A stretch of DNA of 61,783 nucleotides from Flavobacteriales bacterium (lineage in GTDB: Bacteria; Bacteroidota; Bacteroidia; Flavobacteriales_E; Vicingaceae), in assembly GCA_002706365.1 (NCBI GenBank), contig PALM01000047.1, positions 1 through 61,783 of the forward strand, in the 5' to 3' direction. Below, piece by piece: positions 1 to 9,185 of this stretch; within the stretch, counting starts at the first letter, position 1, and each line of letters begins with the position of its first letter. The position numbers and the translations under genes were made by a program. The notes under the pieces were generated by a model. The model made no database searches. It saw only the letters and a list, made by a program, of their open reading frames with translations, and was not told the origin of the DNA.

Positions 1-302
1 AATGTGAGAATATGACCTGTGCAAAGTGAATTATGAGCCGCTACCGAAAGTCCAATTGAACCGCAAACTTTTGCAACCTCAGTGATAACAGTAATGTATT
101 CATGATAGCCAAACCCAGCTCCACCATATTCCTGTGGGACAAGCACTCCCATCATTCCCAGCTCACCTAGCTTTTTAAATACTTCCACAGGAAACTCCTG
201 ACTCTCATCCCATTTCATTAGGTCAGGACGAATGTGTTTCTCTGCAAAATCTCTTGCCATATCGGCAATCATAGCTTGATTCTCTGTGTGATTAAAATCC
301 AT
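1..302 (-). CDS. Acyl-CoA dehydrogenase, N-terminal part (gene runs off the window)
   Basis: Reading the minus strand from an ATG at 302 gives about 100 residues that match the N-terminal helical domain of FAD-dependent acyl-CoA dehydrogenases. It opens [20 protein letters not shown], followed by a [10 protein letters not shown] stretch, the [18 protein letters not shown] segment typical of the family, and a serine/alanine-rich helix ending in [11 protein letters not shown]. The family catalyses alpha,beta-dehydrogenation of acyl-CoA in fatty acid or branched-chain amino acid breakdown, passing electrons to ETF. The catalytic glutamate and the FAD contacts lie beyond the window, so the substrate class cannot be assigned. 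It follows apt after 14 bases and is probably cotranscribed with it. The frame is open to base 1. Confidence 0.9.
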   Translation of the reverse strand, partial: MDFNHTENQAMIADMARDFAEKHIRPDLMKWDESQEFPVEVFKKLGELGMMGVLVPQEYGGAGFGYHEYITVITEVAKVCGSIGLSVAAHNSLCTGHILT

Positions 303-316
303 TGATCTTTTCTTCT

Positions 317-850
317 TTAATATTCTACTATTGAATGAATTTGAGGACTAATTGGCTTGAGAACATCCGTCCCTTTGAGAAAGTTTAAAATTACCAAAAA
401 TGAAAAGCCCGCAACTTCCGCCTGTCGTTTTTGAACCAAGCTCGCTGCAGCTGAAGCTGTACCTCCGGTAGCTAATAAATCATCATGTATTAGCACCTTG
501 CTTCCTTCTTTAATTGCATCTTCATGAACTTCGATCACAGCGCTACCATACTCAAGGTCGTACTCATGCTTTAGCGTCTTATAGGGCAACTTACCTTCTT
601 TCCTCACCGGAATGAAAGGCACCTTTAATTTCTGAGCCATCAATAAACCCCAGAAAAAGCCGCGACTCTCAATTCCCAATACGGCATCGATCTGCATATT
701 CTCAAATGGCTTGATCAAACCATCAGTTACCTCAGCGGTTAGCTGATGATCTTCCAGTATGGGAGTAATATCCTTAAAGAGTATTCCCGGCTTTGGAAAA
801 TCCGGAATGTCGCGAATGGCCTCGCTGACTTTTGCCTCTAAACTGCTCAT
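317..850 (-). CDS. apt: Adenine phosphoribosyltransferase
   Basis: A 177-residue purine salvage enzyme that converts adenine plus PRPP to AMP in the cytoplasm. The N-terminus has the family's [18 protein letters not shown] stretch (about residues 14-31). [11 protein letters not shown] loop lies near residue 59 and the PRPP-binding motif [14 protein letters not shown] near residue 119. Length matches the usual 170-180 residues. The ATG at 850 is the only start giving the full N-terminus. A near-consensus promoter (868-894) lies just upstream, overlapping the end of the helix-hairpin-helix gene, so apt may be transcribed both on its own and from the upstream operon. Confidence 0.96.
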   Translation of the reverse strand: MSSLEAKVSEAIRDIPDFPKPGILFKDITPILEDHQLTAEVTDGLIKPFENMQIDAVLGIESRGFFWGLLMAQKLKVPFIPVRKEGKLPYKTLKHEYDLEYGSAVIEVHEDAIKEGSKVLIHDDLLATGGTASAAASLVQKRQAEVAGFSFLVILNFLKGTDVLKPISPQIHSIVEY

Positions 851-867
851 TGCCTTATAATTTGCTG

Positions 868-894
868 CGAAAATAATTAGAAAGGGACAATCAA
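868..894 (-). promoter_or_regulatory. Possible Bacteroidota promoter for apt
   Basis: On the minus strand TTG (892-894) is followed after 16 bases by TATTTTCG (868-875), which matches TAnnTTTG at seven of eight positions. It lies 18 bases upstream of the apt ATG. The match is imperfect and overlaps a stop codon. Confidence 0.3.
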
Positions 895-1763
895 TCGAAT
901 TTAAGGTAAGGACTAATCTTCTCGACTAGTGTATCATCAATTGAATATATCTTCATAAGATCCTCATTTCTCATGAACCTTCCATGCTGCTTTCGATAAT
1001 TCACAATTGCATTTGCCTGACTCCAGTTCAGATAAGGGTGAGATTTTAACTCCGCGGCTTCAAGATGATTGATCCTCAGCTTTACTATTGAAGGTTCGCC
1101 TAGGCTTAACTGTGGTCTTAAGGTATTTATCAATGTATCATCAATGCCCCAGACTTCTGTTAATTGATCTATATTATAAAATCCACCTAATGCATTGCGA
1201 AATTTCACAATTCTAGATGCGTAAACCGGACCTATACCTTTCAATTGAATGAGTTCGGCACTATCAGCAAGATTCAGATCAATGATCACAGCTTTGTAAG
1301 CTTGTGTATACTCCTTTTTACCCCCTTCTTCCTTTTCTATGATGTCTGGTAGTTTGATATATGACTCCCAGCTTTGAAAACGCTCTTCGGAGACAACATA
1401 CATCTTCTTTAGGTCGGACTTGACTATAAAGCTACCACCTTTCTTTCTGTAATTAAGAATGGAGCGTGCTTGCGATTCACTTAGGCCCAAGGCCTGCCAA
1501 TCCTTTAGATCGATCTCATTGGGATCAAATGGAATGAGCTCAATTTGATTTTGTAATTCCTTTGGTGCAGACTCCTGCTTTTCAGTGATTAGCTGCTCGT
1601 ACTCAGCCTCAATAATATCGACTTCAACTTCAAGCTCATCAGAAAAGATCAAATGAGCATACTTATTAAAGAGAATTAGCGTGAGAATAAGAAAGGATAT
1701 GAGAACCAATGCTTTCCTCTGAGCCTTGCTGAAGTATAAATAGTCTCTGAGGATTGGATTCAT
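891..1763 (-). CDS. Membrane-anchored helix-hairpin-helix (ComEA-like) protein
   Basis: A 290-residue protein with a short basic cytoplasmic N-terminus, one transmembrane helix (about residues 17-35) and three helix-hairpin-helix units. The first is near 69-110 (WQALGLSESQARSILNYRKK), the second near 160-215 (LIQLKGIGPVYASRIVKFRN) and the third near 230-285 (WSQANAIVNYRKQHG). The HhH units resemble the DNA-binding domain of competence protein ComEA and of Bacteroidota 'helix-hairpin-helix domain-containing' proteins of unknown role. A role in binding DNA at the cell surface is inference. It starts 7 bases after the lipoprotein gene stop and belongs to the AGCS-lipoprotein-HhH-apt run. Confidence 0.85.
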   Translation of the reverse strand: MNPILRDYLYFSKAQRKALVLISFLILTLILFNKYAHLIFSDELEVEVDIIEAEYEQLITEKQESAPKELQNQIELIPFDPNEIDLKDWQALGLSESQARSILNYRKKGGSFIVKSDLKKMYVVSEERFQSWESYIKLPDIIEKEEGGKKEYTQAYKAVIIDLNLADSAELIQLKGIGPVYASRIVKFRNALGGFYNIDQLTEVWGIDDTLINTLRPQLSLGEPSIVKLRINHLEAAELKSHPYLNWSQANAIVNYRKQHGRFMRNEDLMKIYSIDDTLVEKISPYLKFD

Positions 1764-1770
1764 AATGCTG

Positions 1771-2433
1771 CTATTCTATATAGAGATTGAAGGTTTTGGT
1801 ATCGCTACAGCCGAAGATTTGCAGTGAAACGTGATTATAGGATGAATCTTTGATTCCGAGAGCTTCTTTAGATAGTGCGAATTCAGTGCTACCTATTCCG
1901 TAGTAAAAGGTCTTCCATTGATTAGCTTCAAACCTATTTCCAATTCTTGAATAAATGGTGTCCATAGCACCAGTGGATGGCTGCACCCACAGATATTCTT
2001 CGCCTCCCTGTATCCCGTAGAATAAAGTATCTGTAGCTTGATATACTCTTGGTCCAGTTAATGTGAAGATCACATCTGATTGATTGATCAAAAATCCTTT
2101 TAGATCATGGTCCTTGTTCAATGGCACCGCTTCTATGATCGTTTCATATGAAGATTCTCTAACTACGATTAGATCTGCACGACCCTTCTTTACCTCTTCC
2201 AATTCATAAGTGAATCGAAAGTAGCCGTTCTGATCAGTTACATCCGAAGCCATGATAATAGTCTCTGAAAATGATTGTCCAGGATTGATCTTAAAGGCAA
2301 CCTCAGTATTTGCAATTGGTGTACTGCAATCACTATAGACAAAACCTTGAACCTCATTCACTCTAGTCTCTTCCTTGCAAGAGTAAAGCAGAAGAATCAG
2401 GCAAGTAAAACCAAATGCTCTTAAGAATCCCAT
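1771..2433 (-). CDS. Lipoprotein with carboxypeptidase-regulatory-like fold, function unknown
   Basis: A lipoprotein of about 220 residues. A hydrophobic signal ends in the lipobox LLLYSC near residue 19. A segment around residues 30-100 (EVQGFVYSDCSTPIANTEV, then DQNGYFRFTYEL) resembles the transthyretin-like carboxypeptidase regulatory domain common in Bacteroidota surface proteins. I do not recognise a specific family for the C-terminal half, which has several Tyr/Trp-rich strands. The preceding symporter gene ends in TGA, which overlaps this gene's ATG by one base (TGATG), so translation is probably coupled. An in-frame GTG one codon earlier (2436) is possible but less likely. It could serve the symporter, but that rests only on position. 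Confidence 0.75.
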   Translation of the reverse strand: MGFLRAFGFTCLILLLYSCKEETRVNEVQGFVYSDCSTPIANTEVAFKINPGQSFSETIIMASDVTDQNGYFRFTYELEEVKKGRADLIVVRESSYETIIEAVPLNKDHDLKGFLINQSDVIFTLTGPRVYQATDTLFYGIQGGEEYLWVQPSTGAMDTIYSRIGNRFEANQWKTFYYGIGSTEFALSKEALGIKDSSYNHVSLQIFGCSDTKTFNLYIE

Positions 2434-4505
2434 CACTTATATTTCTTGATCTCTCCGCTCTTGACGCGATTGAAATACGATACCATGTCCTTACGCACCT
2501 CAGAAGAGAGAAGAATTAGACCCAGTATGTTTGGGAATGCCATTCCCAAGATCATAAGATCTGAGAAATCGAGCACTGCTCCCAAGCCTACAGATGAGCC
2601 AATTACTATAAAGATAAGAAATATCAGCTTGTATGAATAATCTGCAGTTTTGCTACCTCCAAAAAGGAAAGTCCATGCCTTAAGCCCATAATATGACCAT
2701 GAGATCATGGTAGAAAAAGCAAATAGGAATATCGCTACAACAAGTACTAAAGAAAACCATGGAAAAACAGAGGAGAATGCCGCTGAAGTCAATTCAGAAC
2801 CATCTAAACCGGAAGTCCCATCGGCAAAACCGGTAAAGACCAAAACCAAGGCGGTCATAGTACATACCACTACCGTATCTACGAAAGGCTCCAATAATGC
2901 AACTGTTCCTTCACTCACAGGCTCATCAGTCTTAGAAGCAGAGTGAGCAATGGATGCAGAACCAACTCCTGCTTCATTACTAAAGGCTGCTCTCCTGAAT
3001 CCCATGATTAATACGCCAATTACACCTCCTTTAACTGCTGGTGCATTGAATGCGCCGTCGTAGATCTCAATAAATACATCTCCTACATTGGCGAAGTTCA
3101 TCCCAATGATGATGAGAGAAAACAGCACATAGAGTCCGGCCATAAATGGAACTATTTTATCGGTCACTTTTGCGATCGACTTGATTCCACCGATGATTAC
3201 GATCCCAACTAAGAGTGCCAGAATGACTCCAAAGAATGAACCGTAGTTTGCAATAGATGGAAATTCCCCAGATAGTTGAGCGAATGCTTGATTGGCCTGG
3301 AACATATTTCCTCCTCCTAAGGATCCACCGATACACAGAATAGAAAAGATCACTGCCAATACCTTACCCAATCCACCTAATTTCTTCTTCTTTAAGCCTT
3401 CGGTCAAGTAATACATCGGGCCACCTGAAACCTCACCTTTTTCATTCACCTTTCTGTATTTAACACCAAGTGTACATTCCGTAAACTTCGAGGCCATACC
3501 AATCAATCCGGCGATGATCATCCAGAATGTAGCTCCCGGTCCGCCAAGCGAAATCGCCACAGCTACACCGGCAATATTTCCCAAACCAACAGTGGCCGAA
3601 AGTGCAGTGGTTAAAGCTTGAAAATGCGAAACCTCGCCAACCTCTTTCTTATCAGGATCTGAAAATTTACCTCTTACAAGATCAATTGCATGACGCACTC
3701 CTCTAAAATTGATAAAGCGCATACGAATCGTAAAGAAGGCTGCTCCAAGCACAAGCCAAACGACGATAAATGGAATACCTTTCTGCTGAGTATCTCCATT
3801 GGGATGTGTAAGTGGTTTTGGAGCATCATACTTGATCGCCGCTAAATTCTCAGAACCTACTTCAATTACATCATCAATATTATTCGCATCATAGATCAGC
3901 TTTCCCTTAGGAGTAATCTGATGTATTGTACCTTCTCCATTCGCATAGACATTGATATCTTTGTCGCCATCTTGAGTAACAACGGCAATATGGTCTCCAT
4001 ATTCAACTCTACTTCCCTCTTCAACTAACCACTCTTTTAGTCTGATCGTGGTTATATCCGGATTATTATGGCCTGGTGCCTTTACATTCCTTTCATCGGC
4101 ATAGACAACCGGATCATAGAGTCCCACAGCTGAAAAGGGATCCCAGAAAAGTACTGTAGTCATTCCGTCTACTATAGGCTTGAAAGTAGCGTTGATGACT
4201 TCCTCAATAGATTCAGCTGCTACCTTTCCTTCTAATTCTTGCTCAAGCCCTTCTGAATCTTTGACCAAAACAGTAAAAGAGTAACCTTCGGTTAAATCTG
4301 AAGTGTTTGATTCAGTTAGGGGTGTATTCTGATTGGACCATTTGTAAGTATAGGGAGGAGTGCCACCTTTAACCACTACATAAGCCTGACCATCATTGAT
4401 CTTTGGACTAGGATTCTCAGTACGAAGTTCAACTTCGAACTCTTGTCCAAATGCAAATAGATTGCTTAGAATTATTGCGCTTAGTAGAAGGTATCTCATC
4501 ATCAT
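2433..4505 (-). CDS. AGCS (alanine/glycine:cation symporter) with N-terminal SprB-like and lipoyl-like domains
   Basis: A 690-residue inner-membrane amino acid:Na+/H+ symporter. From residue 241 on it is a standard AGCS permease with conserved stretches [20 protein letters not shown] and [20 protein letters not shown] and many hydrophobic helices. Unusually, it begins with a signal-like segment (residues 1-20) and a SprB/PKD-like repeat (about 24-97, [12 protein letters not shown]). Next comes a first permease-like segment (100-125), then a biotinyl/lipoyl-like domain (about 140-205). In that domain [16 protein letters not shown] and [15 protein letters not shown] align with the lipoyl hairpin, Lys182 sitting at the usual attachment position. 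The ATG at 4505 is one of three tandem ATGs. A TATATTTG box lies upstream. Transport function is secure by family; the role of the extra domains is unknown. Confidence 0.9.
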   Translation of the reverse strand: MMMRYLLLSAIILSNLFAFGQEFEVELRTENPSPKINDGQAYVVVKGGTPPYTYKWSNQNTPLTESNTSDLTEGYSFTVLVKDSEGLEQELEGKVAAESIEEVINATFKPIVDGMTTVLFWDPFSAVGLYDPVVYADERNVKAPGHNNPDITTIRLKEWLVEEGSRVEYGDHIAVVTQDGDKDINVYANGEGTIHQITPKGKLIYDANNIDDVIEVGSENLAAIKYDAPKPLTHPNGDTQQKGIPFIVVWLVLGAAFFTIRMRFINFRGVRHAIDLVRGKFSDPDKKEVGEVSHFQALTTALSATVGLGNIAGVAVAISLGGPGATFWMIIAGLIGMASKFTECTLGVKYRKVNEKGEVSGGPMYYLTEGLKKKKLGGLGKVLAVIFSILCIGGSLGGGNMFQANQAFAQLSGEFPSIANYGSFFGVILALLVGIVIIGGIKSIAKVTDKIVPFMAGLYVLFSLIIIGMNFANVGDVFIEIYDGAFNAPAVKGGVIGVLIMGFRRAAFSNEAGVGSASIAHSASKTDEPVSEGTVALLEPFVDTVVVCTMTALVLVFTGFADGTSGLDGSELTSAAFSSVFPWFSLVLVVAIFLFAFSTMISWSYYGLKAWTFLFGGSKTADYSYKLIFLIFIVIGSSVGLGAVLDFSDLMILGMAFPNILGLILLSSEVRKDMVSYFNRVKSGEIKKYK

Positions 4506-4531
4506 ATATCTTGCTTTTTATGGAAAGCGAA

Positions 4532-4539
4532 CAAATATA
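4532..4539 (-). promoter_or_regulatory. -7 box of the symporter operon promoter
   Basis: TATATTTG on the minus strand is a perfect match to the Bacteroidota -7 consensus TAnnTTTG and lies 26 bases upstream of the symporter ATG. No clear TTG -33 element sits at the ideal distance, so this is a moderate call. Confidence 0.45.
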
Positions 4540-4590
4540 AAGGATTTATAGCTTTTTGACTGATTTTATAAGGCTTAGACAGCTATAGTC

Positions 4591-5502
4591 TCAGCTTTGT
4601 TGTATTTGCTGATCAACTATACTCAATCCTTCTTCAAAAGAGTGTGGATCATAGCCCAGATCATTCATTGCCTTATCAAGCACAAATCCCGTCTTTGGCG
4701 GTCGTTTTGCTGCTTGATTCAAGCTGCTTGATGAGATCTCTGACAATTGAGCATCATTCAATCCAAAGTGCTTGGCTACTCTTTTCACCAATTCAATAAT
4801 GCTCATAAAGTCCTTGCCTGAAAGATGATAAACTCCCTGAGCGTCATGCTCAATGATCTGCATGCAGCCTTTAGCTAAGTCTTCAGCTAAGGTTGGCGAT
4901 CTAAATTGATCATTCACTATTGTAAGTGGATCGCCCTTTTCCAATGCCGATTTAGCCCAGAGTACGATATTCGATCTACTCATCTGCTCTGCAACACCAT
5001 AAACAATGATGGTTCGAGCTATTGCCCATGGACAGCTTAGGCTTTCTACAACTTTCTCCCCTTCCAACTTCGACCAACCATAATAACTCAATGGGTTAGG
5101 CTTATCATCTTCCTTGTATGGACCGTCTTCTCCATCGAAGATAAAATCTGTTGAAAGATGAAGGAAAAAAGTATTGTGCTTTTCGCATGCTTCACCAAGT
5201 ATTTTAACCGCTTCGATATTGGCCATTTTGCAGCCTTCCTTATCATCTTCACAAGCATCCACATTAGTCATGGCAGCCGTATTGATCAGATAATCGGGTC
5301 TGTAAGAATCAAATAGCTCTGCAACTGCTTTTGGGTCGCTAATATCAAGTGATTGGAAGTCGAATCCCTTTATTTTCTCAATTCTATTAGCCCCTTTAGA
5401 GGTAGCTAAAAGTTCATAGCGATCTGCGTACTCATCCTGAACCAGTTTGACAATCTTCTGGCCTAGCAAGCCATTACTTCCTGTAAGTAGGATTCGCTTC
5501 AT
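4591..5502 (-). CDS. RmlD-like NAD(P)-dependent sugar reductase (SDR family)
   Basis: About 303 residues of the extended short-chain dehydrogenase family, RmlD (dTDP-4-dehydrorhamnose reductase) branch. The N-terminal dinucleotide motif is TGSNGLLGQK. LINTAAMTNVDACEDD is the classic RmlD signature, and the Tyr-x3-Lys pair is in YYGWSKLEGEKVV. RmlD reduces the 4-keto group of dTDP-6-deoxy-L-lyxo-hexulose to dTDP-L-rhamnose. No rmlA or rmlC is adjacent and rmlB is 34 kb away, so the substrate is uncertain. The chosen ATG at 5502 overlaps the channel gene's TGA (ATGA, 4 bases), pointing to coupled translation. An ATG at 5508 is also in frame. Confidence 0.88.
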   Translation of the reverse strand: MKRILLTGSNGLLGQKIVKLVQDEYADRYELLATSKGANRIEKIKGFDFQSLDISDPKAVAELFDSYRPDYLINTAAMTNVDACEDDKEGCKMANIEAVKILGEACEKHNTFFLHLSTDFIFDGEDGPYKEDDKPNPLSYYGWSKLEGEKVVESLSCPWAIARTIIVYGVAEQMSRSNIVLWAKSALEKGDPLTIVNDQFRSPTLAEDLAKGCMQIIEHDAQGVYHLSGKDFMSIIELVKRVAKHFGLNDAQLSEISSSSLNQAAKRPPKTGFVLDKAMNDLGYDPHSFEEGLSIVDQQIQQS

Positions 5503-6500
5503 TTCCATTCTTTAAGTGTTTCTATTTGATCGCTCATTCCCAAAACAAAAAGCTTACTTCCTTCTGTGATGATTGTAGTTGGAGAAGGATTCAACATATA
5601 CTCCCCATCCTTGCTCTTTAGGCCAATTATGTTAGCTCCACAGCGCTTGCGGATCTCAAGATCTCCGATAGATTTATCGCGAAAGACTTCAGGAAGACTT
5701 TCATAGGTAATTTCTTCAAGTGAAATATCGTTGGCTTGTCCGGTAAGCAGATTAAAGAATTCTACTACATCCGGTTTCATAACCAAAGAAGCCATATGAG
5801 AACCTCCGACCTTATCTGGCATAACCACATTATTGGCTCCTGCCCTTCTTAGTTTCTGATCTGAACTACCCACAGAAGCACGACTAATGATCAAAAGGTC
5901 GCGATTCATTTCCCTTGCAGTGAGTACAACAAACACATTATCGGCATCTTCCGGCAGAGTGGTAATAAGTGCCCTAGCTCTCTTTATTCCAGCATCTATT
6001 AAAACCTGATCAGAAGTTGCATCTCCCGCTAGAAAATGAGGAATATGCTCTTTATCCCCTTCTAGTGCATCTTCATTATTCTCAATGATCAGGTATTCTT
6101 GATCGACCTTGGCTAGGTCGGTAGCAATCTGTTTACCGTTTCTTCCGTAGCCGCAAATGATCACATGACCTTCCATTCCTTTGATGCGTTTCTTTTTTCT
6201 AATTTCGTTCAAATAGTTTCTCAATTCGCCATCGATCAAATAGGTTGAGATGGCACTTAAAGCGTAAGCAAATGTACCGAAACTGAAGATGATCAGTCCG
6301 TCTGTAAAGAGCCTGCCAGCATCAGATAATGGCTTCACCTCTTGAAAGCCCACAGTAGAAATTGTGATGATTGTCATGTGGAGAGCTTCGGAAAAAGTGT
6401 AGCCCTCGATGATCATATAACCCACAATACCGACAATGATCAAAAGGATCAAGATCAACAATGCCAGGTTGAGTCTCTTGAATTGATTATACCGATACAT
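5499..6500 (-). CDS. Two-helix potassium channel with RCK (TrkA-N/TrkA-C) domain
   Basis: A 333-residue cation channel of the MthK type. Helix 1 is at residues 11-32, the pore loop contains TISTVGFQE (filter TVGF near 49-52), and helix 2 is at 67-88. An RCK domain begins near 111 with VIICGYGRNGKQIA (Rossmann NAD/ligand site) and DATSDQVLIDAGI, and ends in a TrkA-C lobe (about 250-333). Such channels form tetramers in the inner membrane gated by ligand binding to the RCK ring. The filter has F in place of the Y of TVGYG and lacks the following G, so selectivity could be relaxed. It overlaps the reductase gene downstream and follows the PspC-like gene by 9 bases. Confidence 0.92.
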   Translation of the reverse strand: MYRYNQFKRLNLALLILILLIIVGIVGYMIIEGYTFSEALHMTIITISTVGFQEVKPLSDAGRLFTDGLIIFSFGTFAYALSAISTYLIDGELRNYLNEIRKKKRIKGMEGHVIICGYGRNGKQIATDLAKVDQEYLIIENNEDALEGDKEHIPHFLAGDATSDQVLIDAGIKRARALITTLPEDADNVFVVLTAREMNRDLLIISRASVGSSDQKLRRAGANNVVMPDKVGGSHMASLVMKPDVVEFFNLLTGQANDISLEEITYESLPEVFRDKSIGDLEIRKRCGANIIGLKSKDGEYMLNPSPTTIITEGSKLFVLGMSDQIETLKEWK

Positions 6501-6509
6501 AATGGAGGA

Positions 6510-6734
6510 TTAGATGTCCCAGATCGTTCGCTTTGGCTTCATCTTGAACCAGTACTTATGTTCCAATACAAATGCCATGATCAAATAAACGATCAAAGGA
6601 GATCCCAGTGTAAGAAAAGAGAGATAGATGAAAAAAAGTCTGATCCTCGAGCTTTTAAGACCTAGCTTTTCGCCCCACCAACTGCAAACCCCAAAGGCTT
6701 GGCGCTCGAAGAATGCTTGGATTTTCTCGATCAT
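6510..6734 (-). CDS. PspC-like small membrane protein
   Basis: A 74-residue protein of PspC domain type. It has an amphipathic N-terminus (FGVCSWWGEKLGLKSSRIRL) followed by a strongly hydrophobic segment (about 33-60) and a basic tail. In other bacteria PspC is an inner-membrane partner of the phage-shock response; Bacteroidota carry many short versions with no assigned role. The context (DUF2851 4 bases upstream, channel 9 bases downstream) suggests one operon. No pspA or pspB is nearby, so a phage-shock function should not be assumed. Confidence 0.8.
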   Translation of the reverse strand: MIEKIQAFFERQAFGVCSWWGEKLGLKSSRIRLFFIYLSFLTLGSPLIVYLIMAFVLEHKYWFKMKPKRTIWDI

Positions 6735-6738
6735 TGGT

Positions 6739-8013
6739 TCAGTTTTTTAAGATGTGATTTCCGATAGTGCAAGTTAAACATTTTTTCAGCTCACAATGTT
6801 GGGCACGAAGCTCCATGATAGACTGAGTATCCGAAGCTGAAGCCGCATTCCATCCTAATCTTTCCCATTTTCTGATCTGTGCATTTTGCTCCGCGGGCAA
6901 TTCAGAAAGAATATCCAATACCGATCTAGGCTCTTCGATCAGTCTACTTCTACTCCAACAAAAAAGCAAAGGCACAATTACATTGATGATCAATATCTCT
7001 CTAGAAGACTTGCCCAAAAGGGCTTCAATAGGTTTCTTTCTCTTCACCCCAAAGCGACTATGCTCCGACCAATACTTTCCTGCATCAAGACTCAGAAAAT
7101 GATGTAGTTCATTTAGGGAAGTGAGACCTTGCAAATAGGTAAATGGACGATGATATCGAATTAAGAGATCGGCAAACTGGGCAATTCGCAATTCAGGAAA
7201 ATTGGAAGGGCGCATGCGCAAGTATTTCCAAACCGACAAATCCATTGGCTTCAGATGATGCAATTTGCTCAAATAGACATATTCATTCTTTAGTTTTTGA
7301 TGATAACTGCACGCTATATCAGCCGTTAAAAATCCGGCCTGACCAAATAACAATGCATTCAATTGAAATGGCCGATCAAAATATTTCCTGATAAAATTGA
7401 AAGGTGTATTGATAGCCAATAATTCAAAGGGAAGTGCATTTACATTGAATCCAAAATAGCGAGCCATAAGCTGATAAAAAACAGCCTCCCAATCGTTCTT
7501 ATGCAGGCTCAATAGCTGCTCTATCCTCTTGGATTTTCGTTCGAGCCGACTGATCAGCATGCGATCCAGCATTTGATTCCGATAGGTAGGCTCCACATGC
7601 ATGAATTCATCTTCGCAGGGAATCCACTTCCTGGCTTTTCGCAACTGTAGATAATTATCGATCAATCTTTTCTTTACTCTACCATTGAGAGTAAGTACCG
7701 GAATCAATAGGCCATCCTTTCTAAAGACATCCTTATCGTGGTCCCATACCACATGCAAGATCACTTTATCATATGCGGCATCATGCTGATGCTGATGCTT
7801 GTACCAATCTGAGGAATTGAGGTGAATCTCAATATTGCCGACCCACAACATTTCGCCAATGCGAATCTGCCCGTTAAAAAAGTCTGGACCTCCATGGGGG
7901 TTAAGCGAGCCCTGCCGAATGATCTTCAATACCTCACCGGCCTCTGTCCTGAGATTCTCACGATTGAAATTTTGATGCTGCCAGATGAAATGGAGTAGGC
8001 TTTCATCAAACAT
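6739..8013 (-). CDS. DUF2851 family protein
   Basis: A 424-residue protein matching the Bacteroidota DUF2851 family. The opening MFDESLLHFIWQHQNFN is typical, followed by GSLNPHGGPDFFNGQIRIG and a histidine-rich segment (WYKHQHQHDAAYDKVILHVV). The C-terminus has conserved cysteines (HCELKKCLTCTIG) that could bind a metal. No enzymatic role is established for the family to my knowledge. It is probably cytoplasmic, as no signal or membrane helix is visible. It is the first gene of the run down to the RmlD-like gene, and its start is followed upstream by 360 gene-free bases. Confidence 0.88.
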   Translation of the reverse strand: MFDESLLHFIWQHQNFNRENLRTEAGEVLKIIRQGSLNPHGGPDFFNGQIRIGEMLWVGNIEIHLNSSDWYKHQHQHDAAYDKVILHVVWDHDKDVFRKDGLLIPVLTLNGRVKKRLIDNYLQLRKARKWIPCEDEFMHVEPTYRNQMLDRMLISRLERKSKRIEQLLSLHKNDWEAVFYQLMARYFGFNVNALPFELLAINTPFNFIRKYFDRPFQLNALLFGQAGFLTADIACSYHQKLKNEYVYLSKLHHLKPMDLSVWKYLRMRPSNFPELRIAQFADLLIRYHRPFTYLQGLTSLNELHHFLSLDAGKYWSEHSRFGVKRKKPIEALLGKSSREILIINVIVPLLFCWSRSRLIEEPRSVLDILSELPAEQNAQIRKWERLGWNAASASDTQSIMELRAQHCELKKCLTCTIGNHILKN

Positions 8014-8040
8014 CTATTTGAAGGTAGGGAGAAATTCTTG

Positions 8041-8346
8041 ACGGTGCAAGAGGGTTTTTAAAGAGCCTAGAACTTAGATTCTAGAGTCTAGACTCAAAAA
8101 GTTAAGAGTACTTGAAGTACTTGAAGTGAAATTTGGGGTTAGGAGAATGTTTAAATCTGCGTGAATCTGCGAGATCTGCGGGAGAGAAAAGAGTACAGAT
8201 CTTAAGTTTACGGAGTGCAGAAGGACAACTTATTGATTAGAAAAATAGTCTTAATAGCTGTTACACTAAGGTTCGCAAAGGTTTCACGAAGGTTCTCGAA
8301 GTGGGACTTAATATAACAAGCCGGCCTCGGTCTCCGACCTCGGCCT
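8041..8346. repeat. Gene-free region with degenerate dispersed repeats
   Basis: The 360 bases between the DUF2851 gene and pyrF hold no plausible gene but several low-complexity repeat units. These are a TCTAGA-rich stretch (about 8068-8095), three ATCTGCG units at 8155, 8165 and 8174, a tandem AAGGTTC-type run (about 8268-8300), and a CCTCGG-containing pair (about 8318-8345). The CGCAGAT unit recurs in inverted orientation at 10442-10479. Similar motifs are familiar from intergenic regions of many Bacteroidota genomes. Whether they are transcribed or mobile cannot be seen here. Confidence 0.6.
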
Positions 8347-8373
8347 TATAACGCAATCTCTATTGAAGAAATA

Positions 8374-9180
8374 TTATGGAATTAACTTCCTCATCTGTTT
8401 GTGCAACATAGAAGCTTCCTTCTTCGCTGCTTCAGCAAAATCATCTCCGGAAGAAGCATAGAGAATACCTCTAGAAGAATTAACCAAGAGTCCCACATCA
8501 GAATTCAAGCCGTATTTGGCCACTTCTTCCAAGCTACCACCCTGTGCTCCAACACCGGGAACTAAAAGAAAGTGATTAGGAACAATTGAACGAATCTTTT
8601 TAAGGGCATCTGCATTGGTAGCACCCACCACATACATGATATTCTCATCACTTCCCCACTTACTGGACTGCTTCAGCACTTCCTCAAAGAGCTGAGTGCC
8701 ATTTGAAAGCTCCAGCTTCTCAAAATCATCTGCAGAAGGATTTGAGGTGAGCGCGAGAATGATCGACCATTTTCCTTCGTATGCCAAAAATGGGTCAATG
8801 GAATCTCTGCCCATATAAGGCGCCAGCGTTACTGAATCAAAATTGTAGGTCTTAAAGAAGGTCTTGGCGTAGCTAGCAGCAGTATTGCCAATATCTCCAC
8901 GCTTGGCATCGGCGATTGTAAAGAAATCTTTAGGAATGTATTCTAAGGTCTTGGCAAGACTCTCCATTCCTGAGGGTCCCAATGCTTCATAAAAAGCCAA
9001 ATTGGGCTTATAGGCTACGCAATGATCTGCAGTGGCATCAATAATGGCTTTATTGAAAGCAAAAATTGGATCCTTTTCTTTCTGCAGAATTTTGGGAATA
9101 CGATCTGGATCTGTATCCAGCCCAACACAGAGAAAACTCCCTTTCTTTCTGATCTGATCAACTAATTCCTTACGATTCAT
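8374..9180 (-). CDS. pyrF: Orotidine-5'-phosphate decarboxylase (type 2)
   Basis: A 268-residue enzyme converting OMP to UMP in the last step of de novo pyrimidine synthesis. It matches the longer type 2 PyrF family: [16 protein letters not shown] at the N-terminus, the catalytic Lys/Asp array in [19 protein letters not shown] (near residue 87), and the phosphate-binding VPGVGAQGG near 208. It starts 5 bases downstream of the prfA stop, so the two are one transcript. It ends before a 360-base repeat-rich gap with no clear terminator hairpin. Confidence 0.95.
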   Translation of the reverse strand: MNRKELVDQIRKKGSFLCVGLDTDPDRIPKILQKEKDPIFAFNKAIIDATADHCVAYKPNLAFYEALGPSGMESLAKTLEYIPKDFFTIADAKRGDIGNTAASYAKTFFKTYNFDSVTLAPYMGRDSIDPFLAYEGKWSIILALTSNPSADDFEKLELSNGTQLFEEVLKQSSKWGSDENIMYVVGATNADALKKIRSIVPNHFLLVPGVGAQGGSLEEVAKYGLNSDVGLLVNSSRGILYASSGDDFAEAAKKEASMLHKQMRKLIP

Positions 9181-9185
9181 CCAGA

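Noticed and set aside
2446-2946. Open frames on the plus strand opposite the symporter
   Set aside because: They lie fully antisense to a conserved permease, with low-complexity products and no start signals.
4547-4586. TATAGCT/AGCTATA pair as a terminator or operator
   Set aside because: Only 7 bp arms with a loop of about 26 bases and no T-run; likely chance.
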